Positions 8,767-17,795 of a DNA stretch of 64,000 bases are shown piece by piece. Made by a program: the position numbers and the translations under genes. Source of the DNA: Bacteroidota bacterium (lineage in GTDB: Bacteria > Bacteroidota > Bacteroidia > Cytophagales > Cytophagaceae); NCBI GenBank assembly GCA_023391415.1, contig JAEWAY010000012.1, positions 62,001 to 126,000 of the forward strand, read 5' to 3'. Each line of letters begins with the position of its first letter. Position 1 is the first letter of the stretch. The notes under the pieces are model-generated. The model did not search any database. It saw nothing but the letters and a program-made list of their open reading frames with translations, and was not told where the DNA came from.

Positions 8767-9927
8767 ATGGTTTTTAGAAACTGGCGACTGCTTTTGATGT
8801 TCGTTTTGCTGGGCAATGGCTGGGCGATGAGCGCGGACTTTAACCAGGTAGTGGAGGAACCGGGGGACAAACCGGAACAGAAGCCGGAAAGTAGTAAGGA
8901 TACGGTCAGCCTCGAACGCAAGATCGGACAGATGGTTATGATCGGTGTCAACGACCGTACCAGCATAAGCGCCTCCGATCCTTTGTACAAGGAAATACAG
9001 GCGGGTTTGATCGGAGGAATTGTGTTGTATGAAAAAAATATAGCTAAGACTTCATCGTCCGAACGTCTTAAAAAAATGATCGAAGAAATGCAGAAAGCCG
9101 CCAGGATACCTTTGTTTATCTCTATAGATGAAGAAGGTGGCCGCGTGCATCGCATGAAAGCCAAATACGGCTTTGTAGATATTCCCTCCGCGGCTGAGTT
9201 GGGCAAAAAGGACAATTCGGATACGACCTACTTTTATACCAAAAAGCTGGCTGACGTCATGGCGAATCATGGTATTAACCTGAATTACGCTCCGGACATC
9301 GATTTGGCGACGAATCCTTCCAATCCGGTCATCGCCAGACTTGAAAGAAGCTATTCTTCCAATCATGAAGTGGTAGGCAGGCATGGACTCGCTTCGATCA
9401 GAGCGCATCACGACGCGGGCGTGAAAACAGTTATCAAGCATTTTCCCGGTCATGGCAGTTCCACCACAGATTCGCATAAAGGAATTACAGATGTCACCAA
9501 TCTCTGGAATGTCGTTGAACTATTTCCCTTTCATGAATTAATAAAAAGTGGTCAGGTAGATGGTATCATGACCGCTCATATTATAAACTGCCGCCTGGAT
9601 AGCGCCTGTTTGCCGGCCACCCTCTCCCATACCATTATTACCGGTATACTTAGAAATGTATTAGACTATCAGGGGGTCGTTTTTTCAGACGATATGCAAA
9701 TGTACGCCATAAGCAAAAACTTTGGGTTGGAAAACGCGGTAAAACTATCCATTAACGCGGGTGTTGATGTGATCATGTTCGCGAACAACGTCAATCTTAA
9801 TGATCAGATCAGCGCGACCAAGGTGCATCAGATTATCCTCGATCTCGTAAAAAAAGGTGAAATACCGGAAGCCAGAATTGACGAAGCGTACAGACGCGTA
9901 TTGTCTCTGAAAAACAAGACCTTTTAG
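8767..9927 (+). CDS. Beta-N-acetylhexosaminidase, glycoside hydrolase family 3 (NagZ-like)
   Basis: A 386-residue GH3 enzyme. An N-terminal hydrophobic segment (~1-22) looks like a signal peptide, which suggests export rather than the cytoplasmic site of E. coli NagZ. The TIM barrel contains DEEGGRVHRM (~121-130), the mobile catalytic loop KHFPGHGSS..DSHKG (~224-239), whose His-Asp pair is particular to the N-acetylglucosaminidase branch, and the nucleophile region VVFSDDMQM (~304-312). It probably removes terminal GlcNAc from muropeptides or other glycans. It lacks the C-terminal domain of larger GH3 beta-glucosidases. Its stop codon overlaps that of the convergent MATE gene by 4 bases. Confidence 0.88.
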   Translation: MVFRNWRLLLMFVLLGNGWAMSADFNQVVEEPGDKPEQKPESSKDTVSLERKIGQMVMIGVNDRTSISASDPLYKEIQAGLIGGIVLYEKNIAKTSSSERLKKMIEEMQKAARIPLFISIDEEGGRVHRMKAKYGFVDIPSAAELGKKDNSDTTYFYTKKLADVMANHGINLNYAPDIDLATNPSNPVIARLERSYSSNHEVVGRHGLASIRAHHDAGVKTVIKHFPGHGSSTTDSHKGITDVTNLWNVVELFPFHELIKSGQVDGIMTAHIINCRLDSACLPATLSHTIITGILRNVLDYQGVVFSDDMQMYAISKNFGLENAVKLSINAGVDVIMFANNVNLNDQISATKVHQIILDLVKKGEIPEARIDEAYRRVLSLKNKTF

Positions 9928-11339
9928 CTCCGGGTGTCAAACATGGCGGAATCAGCGTTTTCCGGCGATAGCTCCGATGTTGTTCGTGTTCCAGTCATCG
10001 CGTGGATTTTGCTCCTGAACCGGTAGATAAACAAGACGGCGGCGATGGATAATCCAATCAGAAAGCCATACCAGATTCCGGTGATTCCATAGCCTTTTGA
10101 AAACGCGAGCCAGTACCCGACCGGCAATCCTATGATCCAGTACGCCAATAAAGCTATCACAGTCGGAAGTCTCACGTCGCCAATACCTCTCAAAATGCCG
10201 AGGCTGACACATTGCACCCCATCGGACAACTGGAAAAACGCGGTGATAAGCAGTAGCGAAGAGGCCATCGCGATAATTTCCTCATCGGCGATATACAAGG
10301 TGGGAAGCCATGACCGGAATATCATAAACAGCGCGGCGTTGCAAAGCATAAATACCAATACCATCCACAACGCGGTAGCGCCTGATCTCTGAATTAGTTC
10401 GGGCGCTCTTCGTCCAAACCCATATCCCACCCGTACCGTAGCGGCGGAGGCCAGTCCTGTCGCGGCCATATAGGTTATGGCCGCCAGGTTCAGAGCGATC
10501 TGATGAGCGGCGATCTCAGTCGTTCCAAGCCAACCCGCCATAATAGCGGCAAAGCCAAAGGCGCCTGTTTCAAACGACATCTGAATTCCGATAGGAAAGC
10601 TGATTTTAGACAGGGCGCCCATTTCTATCCATTGTAAGGTAGTGTTTTTTAGTGATTTAATATATAGGGCAAAACGACGATTCCATCGGATATAGGCGAA
10701 CATCATGGCGGCCATGTATATCCGGGACATTAGGGTTGTGATTCCCGCGCCTTCTACTCCCATGGCTGGCATACCCATCTTGCCAAAAATAAATAGATAA
10801 TTGAGCACAATGTTGAGGAGATTGCCGGAAAGACTGATAAGCATCGCTGGTTTGGCGATTCCCAACCCTTCTGAAAACTGTTTAAGCGATTGGTAGACCA
10901 TGAAAGGAACAAGGCTGGCCGCGAGCCATTGAAAATATACAATCGTATAATCAATGATTTCAACAGGCTGATTCAGAAAGCGAAGATAGGACGCGCTGCC
11001 CCAAAGCGAGATCGACAATAAGAGGCCAAACGCGATATTCAGCAAAAAGCCGTGCTTCAGGATCGACGTGATTCCGGTATGGTTATTTTCTCCGTCGGCT
11101 CTGGCTACCAAAGGAGATAGGCCATAGGAAACCCCTATCCCCAGCATCATAAACGGGATAAACACACTTAAGCCAATAGTCGACGCGGCTAGTTCAACGC
11201 TACCAAGTCGCCCAAGCATCATGCTGTCCGCCACTCCTACGGAAATATGTCCCAATTGCCCCAGAGTAACCGGCAAAGCGATTTTCATAAGATGTTTTAC
11301 CTCGGTCTTTCCAGAGGTGGATCGGCTTCTCTCCTGCAT
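9924..11339 (-). CDS. MATE family multidrug/Na+ efflux transporter (NorM-like)
   Basis: A 471-residue inner-membrane protein with twelve hydrophobic segments in two matched halves. The opening 'HLMKIALPVTLGQLGHISVGVADSMMLGRLG' and the mirrored second-half 'ISFPIGIQMSFETGAFGFAAIMAGWLG' are the standard MATE signatures. The family exports cationic drugs and metabolites in exchange for Na+ or H+. It is probably downstream of, and possibly cotranscribed with, the flippase gene 89 bases upstream. The substrate cannot be told from sequence. Confidence 0.9.
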   Translation of the reverse strand: MQERSRSTSGKTEVKHLMKIALPVTLGQLGHISVGVADSMMLGRLGSVELAASTIGLSVFIPFMMLGIGVSYGLSPLVARADGENNHTGITSILKHGFLLNIAFGLLLSISLWGSASYLRFLNQPVEIIDYTIVYFQWLAASLVPFMVYQSLKQFSEGLGIAKPAMLISLSGNLLNIVLNYLFIFGKMGMPAMGVEGAGITTLMSRIYMAAMMFAYIRWNRRFALYIKSLKNTTLQWIEMGALSKISFPIGIQMSFETGAFGFAAIMAGWLGTTEIAAHQIALNLAAITYMAATGLASAATVRVGYGFGRRAPELIQRSGATALWMVLVFMLCNAALFMIFRSWLPTLYIADEEIIAMASSLLLITAFFQLSDGVQCVSLGILRGIGDVRLPTVIALLAYWIIGLPVGYWLAFSKGYGITGIWYGFLIGLSIAAVLFIYRFRSKIHAMTGTRTTSELSPENADSAMFDTRS

Positions 11340-11428
11340 GATTTTGTATTCCTAACGGCGAATTTACTGGAAATATTCCACTTCTTGTCGGATAGGAACC
11401 CATGAAGGAGTGTGATAGCCCGCTTTTT

Positions 11429-12757
11429 TTATGTCTTTAAGGAGATCAGTCTTTTAAAAAAGAATAAAAAATAGAACTTAATATAGCGTGGCAAGCTGAG
11501 GATTTCCACGCCAAAGTTTTTGGACATATAGAGTTGGTTCAGAATCGCCGCGATAATCATGGTGGTCAGCGACGCGTAGGCGGCCCCGATCGTACCAAAA
11601 ACAGGTATGGCGAGGCTGTTGAGGATAAAATTGATAGCGGCGTTTCTCGCCACAAAAGCCATGTTTTTTTTAGCGCGTCCGATGGCCTCTAAAAGAATTC
11701 CCATTTGTTTATTTAGAGGAATAATAAGACCATAAAGCATCGTGACCCTTAATATGCCCGCCGTGTCCATGTACTGGTCTCCCGCCAGGAGCCATACAAT
11801 GGTATCGGAGAAAACAATCACCAGCGCGACGCAGGGAGTGACAAATAAAAGTATGACGGCTACGGATTTCTCATATAGGGCCTTGAATACGCCTTCTCCC
11901 TCCTCTTTCGCTTTTTCAACCGCTTTTGGGAAAAGCATGGACGCGAGCGCCATCGATGGTACTTCGAATAGATTGGCGATACGTATCGCTACGTTGTACG
12001 CGGCTACGGCTACCGGCGAAATAAAAAAAGCGAGCATCCACGTGTCGATATAACGCATGAGAGCCGCGCTGATACTTGTGCCGAGCGTATAATATCCATA
12101 GCTAAACAATTGCTTCGCCCAGGCGCCGTCGTACGGAATGTCGAGTTTGAAGATATCTCGGGCGTAAGCGTAGGAACATAAGGCGCCCATGAGTGAGGAT
12201 ACTCCGTAGTATATGGCCAGAACCGGCAAGCTGAGAGGTTTCCCGCTGGCGAAATAGTAGCCGATGACCAGGATAAGAAGTACGCCTCTGACCGATACTC
12301 CGATAAAAGCTCCTTTGAAGCGGTAATGCGCTTTCAGGATGTATTCAAAATGAAAGAGGAAGCTATGAATAATATTGGTGCCCAGGTAAATGAGAAAAAG
12401 GGTAAAAAGTCCCGGACTTTCCCAGGCGACGCTTACCGGATACATGACGAGCAACAGCAATAATGAACACGTGGTGGATAATCCGATATTGAGCAGAAAG
12501 GAAACAAACTGGATTTTATGTTTGTTTTCCGCTGTTTCCGAGTTCATGAAGCGTATAAGCGGATTTTGGAAGAATCCGTTGCGCGCCGTATCAAGCAGCG
12601 CGGTGATGGTTAAAAAGAAAATCCATGTTCCGTAATCAGCTTTATCCAGAACTCTCACCAAGAGGTAAAAATTGACAATCCCGGTTATAAGAAGGGTTAC
12701 TCGTTCCAGCATGGTAAACTTGCCGGAACCAATCCAATACGATTTGTCTTTTGTCAT
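11429..12757 (-). CDS. Polysaccharide flippase-like membrane protein (MVF/Wzx superfamily)
   Basis: A 442-residue protein with about 12 membrane helices, opening with 'MLERVTLLITGIVNFYLLVRVLDKADYGTWIFFL'. That is the usual start of oligosaccharide flippases of the PST/Wzx family (helix 1, then 'LG..dYG....'). Mid-protein 'RYIDTWMLAFFISPVAVAAYNVAIRIANLFEVPSMALASMLFP' also matches. The predicted role is moving lipid-linked sugars across the inner membrane. No glycosyltransferases lie next to it, but a sulfotransferase gene sits divergently 171 bases away, so a shared role in decorating a surface polymer is possible (inference). Confidence 0.8.
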   Translation of the reverse strand: MTKDKSYWIGSGKFTMLERVTLLITGIVNFYLLVRVLDKADYGTWIFFLTITALLDTARNGFFQNPLIRFMNSETAENKHKIQFVSFLLNIGLSTTCSLLLLLVMYPVSVAWESPGLFTLFLIYLGTNIIHSFLFHFEYILKAHYRFKGAFIGVSVRGVLLILVIGYYFASGKPLSLPVLAIYYGVSSLMGALCSYAYARDIFKLDIPYDGAWAKQLFSYGYYTLGTSISAALMRYIDTWMLAFFISPVAVAAYNVAIRIANLFEVPSMALASMLFPKAVEKAKEEGEGVFKALYEKSVAVILLFVTPCVALVIVFSDTIVWLLAGDQYMDTAGILRVTMLYGLIIPLNKQMGILLEAIGRAKKNMAFVARNAAINFILNSLAIPVFGTIGAAYASLTTMIIAAILNQLYMSKNFGVEILSLPRYIKFYFLFFFKRLISLKT

Positions 12758-12928
12758 CGCTTCTACAGATTCCTGTCACTTCAAAAACATCGTTGGAGGG
12801 AGCGGAATACATAGGCATTAACTCGCGAATATTTCTGATTGTTTCGATAGGGTCGCTCCTGACTTCCGTTATCAAAAACATTTTAACATGTTAGAGGATT
12901 TAGCTTTTGTATATGAAATAAAGGTTAT

Positions 12929-13846
12929 ATGAATCAGTCTCCTATTCTGCCTAATTTTTTGATTGTTGGAATGGCCAAATGCGGTACTTCCTCGCTGAGC
13001 AAATATCTGCAACAGCATCCGGATATTTTTATCAGCCATAAGAAAGAACCTCGTTTTCTGAGTAGCCAGGTCATGCGTTTTCCAATGAACGGTCCTAAAG
13101 ACGATCAGGTGGAAAAATGGTATGTAAAAGACTTTGAGTCGTATACGAACTTATTCGCGGATGCCCGGGCAAAAGCGATTGGAGAGGCCAGCGCCGATAC
13201 GCTCTATTTTTACAAGGGCACGATACCTGTTATTAAGCACTATCTTGGCAATCCCAGAATTGTCATTATTATACGTAACCCCGTGAGTCGTACTATGTCG
13301 GCGTACAAGCATCTCATCAGGGATGGCAGGGAAAACCTATCGCTGGAAGAGGCTTTGATAAGGGAGAACGAGCGTATCAGGGAGAACTACGAATTGATTT
13401 ATCACTATAAATCGGTCAGCAAGTACTATGAGCCCATCAAGGCTTTTAAGGAAGCGTTTCCCGAAGTACTGGTCATCTTGAATGAAGATCTCATGCGGAA
13501 TCCAATGGCTACCTTAAGTCAGGTCTTTCAGTTTTTAGATGTCCCGGACTATTACAACGTCGACACGAGCATGAAGCACAATATAGCCGGTAAGCCGCGA
13601 AACAGAATGTTGCAGGACTTTATGCAACAGGATCATCTCGTACGCAAAGCGGTGAAGCCTATCGCCAGAGCTATTTTCCCTTCAAAGGAAAAGCGGGAGC
13701 GTTTCTTTTACTGGATTACTCAGAAAAATCTGAAAGAACTGGTGCTTCAACCTGAAACAAAGGCTTTATTGATCAATGAATTCAGGGATGATATTTTAAA
13801 GACCAGTCGTTTGATTAATAAAGACTTGAGTATGTATTTAGTGTAA
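12929..13846 (+). CDS. PAPS-dependent sulfotransferase family protein
   Basis: A 305-residue cytoplasmic protein. The 5'-phosphosulfate loop is FLIVGMAKCGTSSLSKYL (residues ~10-27) and the 3'-phosphate-binding segment is RIVIIIRNPVSRTMSAYKH (~110-128). Both are the defining motifs of Golgi-type and bacterial sulfotransferases (heparan N-sulfotransferase-like). The LxxHPDIF...KEPRFL pattern after the P-loop is typical. It would transfer sulfate from PAPS to a sugar or lipid. The neighbouring flippase suggests an exported glycan, but the acceptor is unknown. Confidence 0.85.
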   Translation: MNQSPILPNFLIVGMAKCGTSSLSKYLQQHPDIFISHKKEPRFLSSQVMRFPMNGPKDDQVEKWYVKDFESYTNLFADARAKAIGEASADTLYFYKGTIPVIKHYLGNPRIVIIIRNPVSRTMSAYKHLIRDGRENLSLEEALIRENERIRENYELIYHYKSVSKYYEPIKAFKEAFPEVLVILNEDLMRNPMATLSQVFQFLDVPDYYNVDTSMKHNIAGKPRNRMLQDFMQQDHLVRKAVKPIARAIFPSKEKRERFFYWITQKNLKELVLQPETKALLINEFRDDILKTSRLINKDLSMYLV

Positions 13847-13935
13847 AAAAGCGGAAACTCGCAAGCGTCGTAAGATTCTTTACGAGCCGGTGGATACCGG
13901 AAGCGGGGACATAATGTACTTTCGCGGGGATTGAA

Positions 13936-15885
13936 ATGACGAATGGATTAAAATTGAACAAGCTCACCCTGGCAGGTTTGATCCTGACACTGGGGATTAT
14001 ATATGGCGATATAGGTACCTCTCCCTTGTATGTCATGAAGGCGATTGTCGGTACCGATGAAGTTAATGAGGAACTTGTACTGGGCGGGATTTCCTGCATA
14101 TTCTGGACTCTCACGATACAAACGACCTTTAAATATATTTTGCTTACGCTCAGCGCCGATAACAATGGAGAAGGTGGTATTTTTTCATTATACGCCCTGT
14201 TGCGGAAAAAGAAGCCGGGGTTGATTTGGTTCGCGGTGATAGGTGGTAGCTTATTGCTGGCTGACAGTATGATTACCCCTCCTATTTCCATCACTTCCGC
14301 TGTCGAAGGTCTAAATATTGTTTTTCCATCACTTCCGGTAGTGCCCATTGTTTTAGTCATCATAGGAATACTGTTTTTCTCTCAGCAATTTGGCACCAAG
14401 ATTATGGGACTTACTTTCGGTCCTGTCATGTCGCTATGGTTTAGTATGCTAGGCGTACTGGGGCTTATTCAGATTATAAAGCATCCGATTGTTTTAGAGG
14501 CGATGAATCCGTTTTTCGCGGGGCGTTTCCTGATAGATTATCCCGGCGCTTTTTGGGTATTGGGCGCGGTGTTTTTATGTACTACCGGAGCCGAAGCGCT
14601 CTATTCCGACCTTGGGCATTGCGGTAAAAAGAATATTCGCGTAAGCTGGATATTCGTCAAAATGTGCTTGTTGATTACCTACTTTGGACAAGGGGCCTGG
14701 ATATTGCAGCAGGATAGGCTGAATGGAAGAAATCCTTTTTACGGCATCATGCCGGAATGGTTTGTCCTGCCCGGAATCATTATCGCGACACTGGCCGCCA
14801 TTATCGCCAGTCAAGCTTTAATTAGCGGATCGTTTACGCTTATTGGGGAGGCGATCCGGATGAATACCTGGCCTAAGCTGAAAATGCTTTATCCTACTAC
14901 GCTTAAAGGCCAATTGTATATTCCAACGGTCAACTGGATGCTTGTCGCCGGTTGTTTTTTTATCGTACTCTATTTTCAGGAATCCCAAAACATGGAAGCG
15001 GCGTATGGACTCGCGATCAACCTGACCATGCTGACCACCACATTTTTGCTGATTTTTTACCTGCGTATCAAAAGGCGTTGGCCAGTTTATCTCATGATTC
15101 CGGTTATTTGTACTTTTTTGCTGATTGAGGGCGCTTTCCTTATTGCCAATCTGGCCAAGTTTAAACATGGTGGTTATATGACGCTTATGGTGGGGAGTGT
15201 TTTTGTCATCGTTATGTATATTTGGCATCAGGCTTACAGGATCAAGCAGCAATTGACGGAATATACAGCGCTGTCACCACTGCTCGAAGCTTTTAAGGCG
15301 ATTAGGGACGATGAAGTCATATCAAAATATTCAACACATCTTGTCTACCTGTCCAATAGTTGTGATCCGGACAAGGTAGAAACCAAAATTATATATTCGG
15401 TTTTTCAGAAAGCTCCCAAACGAGCGGACTATTATTGGTTTTTGCATATGCACGTTACGGACGAACCCTATACGTTGCAGTATAAAGTGACTCATATGCA
15501 GGTCGAAGACATCATACGCGTCGATTTTTATCTTGGTTTCAGGATAGAGCCTCGCTTGAACCTGTTTTTTAGAAAAGTTGTTGAAGATCTTTTGAAAACC
15601 AAAGAGATACATATTAGTACCCGGTATCCTTCCATTAAAAAAATAAACTCCATCGGTGATTTTAAATTTGTGGTGCTTCAAAGGCATTTGAGCGTCGAGT
15701 CCGATTTGCCGGCTTGGGAACAAATGATTATGAGTCTGTATTTTTATCTCAAAAAAATCGCGATATCGGATGAGGACGCTTTTGGTCTTGAAACGAGCGC
15801 TGTGGTCATCGAAAAGGTGCCTCTGTTGCTTTCTCCTGTCCGAAATGTCGAGCTTGAACGTGTCGATGGCTATGACGGAAAATAA
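13936..15885 (+). CDS. kup: Kup/HAK/KT potassium uptake transporter
   Basis: A 649-residue inner-membrane H+/K+ symporter. The N-terminal signature is GLILTLGIIYGDIGTSPLYV; the family motifs 'GEGGIFSLYALLR' and 'CTTGAEALYSDLGHCGKKNIRVSW' follow. About 12 membrane helices are followed by a ~200-residue cytoplasmic C-terminal domain (from ~residue 440). Length matches the family. A candidate -7 element TACTTTCG lies 12 bases before the ATG, though the -33 element is weak. It is convergent with the thioredoxin gene, with only 20 bases between the stops. Confidence 0.93.
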   Translation: MTNGLKLNKLTLAGLILTLGIIYGDIGTSPLYVMKAIVGTDEVNEELVLGGISCIFWTLTIQTTFKYILLTLSADNNGEGGIFSLYALLRKKKPGLIWFAVIGGSLLLADSMITPPISITSAVEGLNIVFPSLPVVPIVLVIIGILFFSQQFGTKIMGLTFGPVMSLWFSMLGVLGLIQIIKHPIVLEAMNPFFAGRFLIDYPGAFWVLGAVFLCTTGAEALYSDLGHCGKKNIRVSWIFVKMCLLITYFGQGAWILQQDRLNGRNPFYGIMPEWFVLPGIIIATLAAIIASQALISGSFTLIGEAIRMNTWPKLKMLYPTTLKGQLYIPTVNWMLVAGCFFIVLYFQESQNMEAAYGLAINLTMLTTTFLLIFYLRIKRRWPVYLMIPVICTFLLIEGAFLIANLAKFKHGGYMTLMVGSVFVIVMYIWHQAYRIKQQLTEYTALSPLLEAFKAIRDDEVISKYSTHLVYLSNSCDPDKVETKIIYSVFQKAPKRADYYWFLHMHVTDEPYTLQYKVTHMQVEDIIRVDFYLGFRIEPRLNLFFRKVVEDLLKTKEIHISTRYPSIKKINSIGDFKFVVLQRHLSVESDLPAWEQMIMSLYFYLKKIAISDEDAFGLETSAVVIEKVPLLLSPVRNVELERVDGYDGK

Positions 15886-15905
15886 GACGCTAAAGGCGAC
15901 AAGGA

Positions 15906-16205
15906 TTAAATATGCTTTGAGAGAATATCCGCGAGTTGATTATAATTCAATACGCCCGCTTCTTTCCATATTACTTCGCCGTTTTTTATCAATATGAAGG
16001 TTGGTACGCCACGAACCTCGTATCGTAACGCTTCCGCGAGGTATTGTTCTACATCGGCCTTTACGATATGCACGCTGTCTTTGAGGTCACGCGCCAGACG
16101 GTCGATTTCGGGTTCGACGCTTTTGCAAGGCCCGCACCATTCAGCGTAAAAATCGACCAGGACGGGCAATTCGGAGCGTATTAATTCCATGAAGGTCGGT
16201 CGCAT
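15906..16205 (-). CDS. Thioredoxin family protein
   Basis: 99 residues of a single thioredoxin fold with the canonical active site WCGPC (Cys24, Cys27) in VLVDFYAEWCGPCKS and the cis-proline loop VRGVPTFIL. No signal peptide, so it is a cytoplasmic disulfide reductase, probably a substrate of the TrxB encoded at 22815-23753. It is slightly shorter than classical TrxA (about 105-109), with a truncated first strand. An in-frame ATG five codons in (MELIRSE) is an alternative start. Confidence 0.9.
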   Translation of the reverse strand: MRPTFMELIRSELPVLVDFYAEWCGPCKSVEPEIDRLARDLKDSVHIVKADVEQYLAEALRYEVRGVPTFILIKNGEVIWKEAGVLNYNQLADILSKHI

Positions 16206-16288
16206 GGGTGAAGAATTTAATAGTATTGGTTGTCAAGATAGGAAAATAATTCAGAAACACCATGTCGCGCCGAATACGGTACAAATAG

Positions 16289-16320
16289 TTTGGCTATTAG
16301 GCTTCAACTAATTATTTTTG
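16289..16320 (+). promoter_or_regulatory. Bacteroidetes-type promoter for efp
   Basis: TTTG (16289-16292), a 20-base spacer, then TATTTTTG (16313-16320), a full match to the -33/-7 pattern TTTG-N19-21-TAnnTTTG of Bacteroidetes primary sigma factors. The efp ATG lies 22 bases downstream, giving a short leader. Confidence 0.7.
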
Positions 16321-16342
16321 CTTCTTTAGTGAAATTGATTTT

Positions 16343-16909
16343 ATGGCAACTACTTCAGATTTATCAAGAGGAGCGTTTTTGCGCTACAACAATGAGCTCA
16401 TACAGGTGCTTGAGTATATTCATATTACTCCCGGAAAAGGCCAGGCGCAATATCAGGTAAAAGGTCGAAATATAAAAACGGGTAAGCAGTCGGAGATTCG
16501 ATTCAGATCCGGAGAAAAAATTGACCTTGTCAAGGTGCAGACCAAGGAAATGCAGTTTCTCTATAAAGAAGGAAACGCGTTGATGTGCATGGATAACGAG
16601 ACGTACGAGCAGCTTCCGATCGCCGAAGAGCTGTTTGGCGACGCGTTGAAGTTTCTAAAGGAAAACATGATGGTGATGATTCAGTTTGACGATAATGAAG
16701 AAGCCGTATTCGCGGAGCCTCCTACTTTCGTAGAGTTGGAAGTTACTTATACGGAGCCGGGTATCAAAGGAGATACGGCCACCAGAACTTTAAAGCCGGC
16801 GACGCTTGATACAGGCGCTGAAATCAGTGTACCGCTTTTTGTCGATATGGGAGAAATCATCAAGATCGATACCCGGACCGGTGAATATGTGGAAAGAGTA
16901 AAAAGTTAA
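16343..16909 (+). CDS. efp: Elongation factor P
   Basis: 188 residues in the three beta-barrel domains of EF-P, which relieves ribosome stalling at polyproline stretches. The domain I loop TPGKGQAQ carries a Lys at the position that is post-translationally modified in many bacteria. The C-terminal signature VDMGEIIKIDTRTGEYVERV is intact. No EpmA/EpmB-type genes are near. The gene has a matching promoter upstream and an intrinsic terminator downstream, so it is monocistronic. Confidence 0.97.
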   Translation: MATTSDLSRGAFLRYNNELIQVLEYIHITPGKGQAQYQVKGRNIKTGKQSEIRFRSGEKIDLVKVQTKEMQFLYKEGNALMCMDNETYEQLPIAEELFGDALKFLKENMMVMIQFDDNEEAVFAEPPTFVELEVTYTEPGIKGDTATRTLKPATLDTGAEISVPLFVDMGEIIKIDTRTGEYVERVKS

Positions 16910-16924
16910 AACCACGAATATGAC

Positions 16925-16961
16925 TAAAAAAGGCTCCGGTATAACCATGGAGCCTTTTTCT
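16925..16961 (+). terminator. Intrinsic terminator of efp
   Basis: Stem aggctcc (16931-16937) with ggagcct (16949-16955), extended by an A-run before and a T-run after, so it can act on both strands (efp and the convergent csp gene). Confidence 0.85.
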
Positions 16962-16999
16962 TTTAACCGAGGTGATTTTCTACACGCGACACGAGTTAT

Positions 17000-17191
17000 T
17001 TATACTACCTGAACCTTTACGGCGTTAAGTCCCTTTTTCCCCTTTTCTACTTCAAATGTTACTTGATCATTCTGACGAACCTGATCAATTAAGCCCGACG
17101 AATGTACAAAAATGTCATTTCCTGGAGCTTCTGGTTTAATAAATCCAAAACCTTTAGATTCATTAAAAAATTTAATTGTACCTTTTTGCAT
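17000..17191 (-). CDS. Cold shock domain protein
   Basis: 63 residues forming one cold-shock domain: MQKGTIKFFNESKGFGFIKP with RNP1 (KGFGFI), then RNP2 (DIFVHSSGL). It binds single-stranded nucleic acid and acts as an RNA chaperone. The frame is open nine codons further upstream, but every Csp starts at this MxKGT, so the ATG at 17191 is chosen. A long A/T-rich leader upstream is usual for this family. Confidence 0.93.
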   Translation of the reverse strand: MQKGTIKFFNESKGFGFIKPEAPGNDIFVHSSGLIDQVRQNDQVTFEVEKGKKGLNAVKVQVV

Positions 17192-17501
17192 AAAATAATA
17201 AATTGAATTGTAGAACAATAACAGATGAGGGTGAATATTGTTTGAAAAAAATAAAATAATCTGAAAAACCGCGCTATGTAATTATAAAGATAAAGGGAGG
17301 TGATGAAAAGGTCGATCCACCCAGATATTCGGAAAACTGGAGTCGGTTGGTTCATTATATATGGAGAGAGTTAAGAGAGGTTCGGAGAGATGTATTTCAT
17401 GAGGAAGCATGAAAGGGATCGCTTCAATACGTATAGTCGCGCGCGTGTGATTATTCCGATAAGAAATTGGATCCGTCCCAATTTCCTACCGGAATTGCCG
17501 C
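17192..17501. other. Gene-free stretch holding the csp leader and promoter
   Basis: 310 bases between csp and the small gene at 17502. On the minus strand a candidate -7 element TATCTTTA lies at 17285-17292, implying a csp leader of roughly 90 bases, though its -33 element is poor. On the plus strand a 23-codon frame (17303-17374) follows a GGGAGGTG run, but no homology is recognisable. No other gene or strong repeat is visible. Confidence 0.4.
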
Positions 17502-17738
17502 TTAACAGGTAATATCTTCCTTAAGCACTCTATAGATTGGATTTTCAATGGTTTCGGGCACTTTCTTTTCGACCTTATCATTCCAGCACTTTAATTGAAT
17601 CAAGGCTTCCCGTACAGCTTCGCTACTAGGCATCTCGCTTCGTATGACAGCTAATATTCTGGTAATATCGGATTTACCTCCAAGAAGTTTTATCGTCCGT
17701 TCCATTTCCCAGAATAAATCATTTTCCAACTGAGTCAT
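17502..17738 (-). CDS. Small hypothetical protein
   Basis: 78 residues, acidic and helical by composition ('LENDLFWEMERTIKLLGG', 'SSEAVREALIQLKCWNDKVEKK'), with one Cys near the end. No signal peptide or known motif. It lies 57 bases upstream of the DUF349 gene's stop on the same strand. The amino-acid composition looks like a real cytoplasmic protein, but I do not recognise a family. Confidence 0.5.
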   Translation of the reverse strand: MTQLENDLFWEMERTIKLLGGKSDITRILAVIRSEMPSSEAVREALIQLKCWNDKVEKKVPETIENPIYRVLKEDITC

Positions 17739-17795
17739 ATTGTTTCGCGTTTATAGTGATAAAACCGGAACAATACGATAAAGGTTTAAAACTAT

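Noticed and set aside
12642..12881. 79-codon minus-strand frame overlapping the flippase start (MFLITEVRSDPIETIRNIREL...)
   Set aside because: The first ~40 codons look protein-like, but half the frame overlaps the flippase coding region in another phase and no family is recognised. It could be a decayed upstream gene, but support is too weak to call.
17303..17374. 23-codon frame after a GGGAGGTG run on the plus strand
   Set aside because: Good Shine-Dalgarno-like run, but Bacteroidota rarely depend on it, there is no promoter match or similarity, and it lies in the csp leader region.
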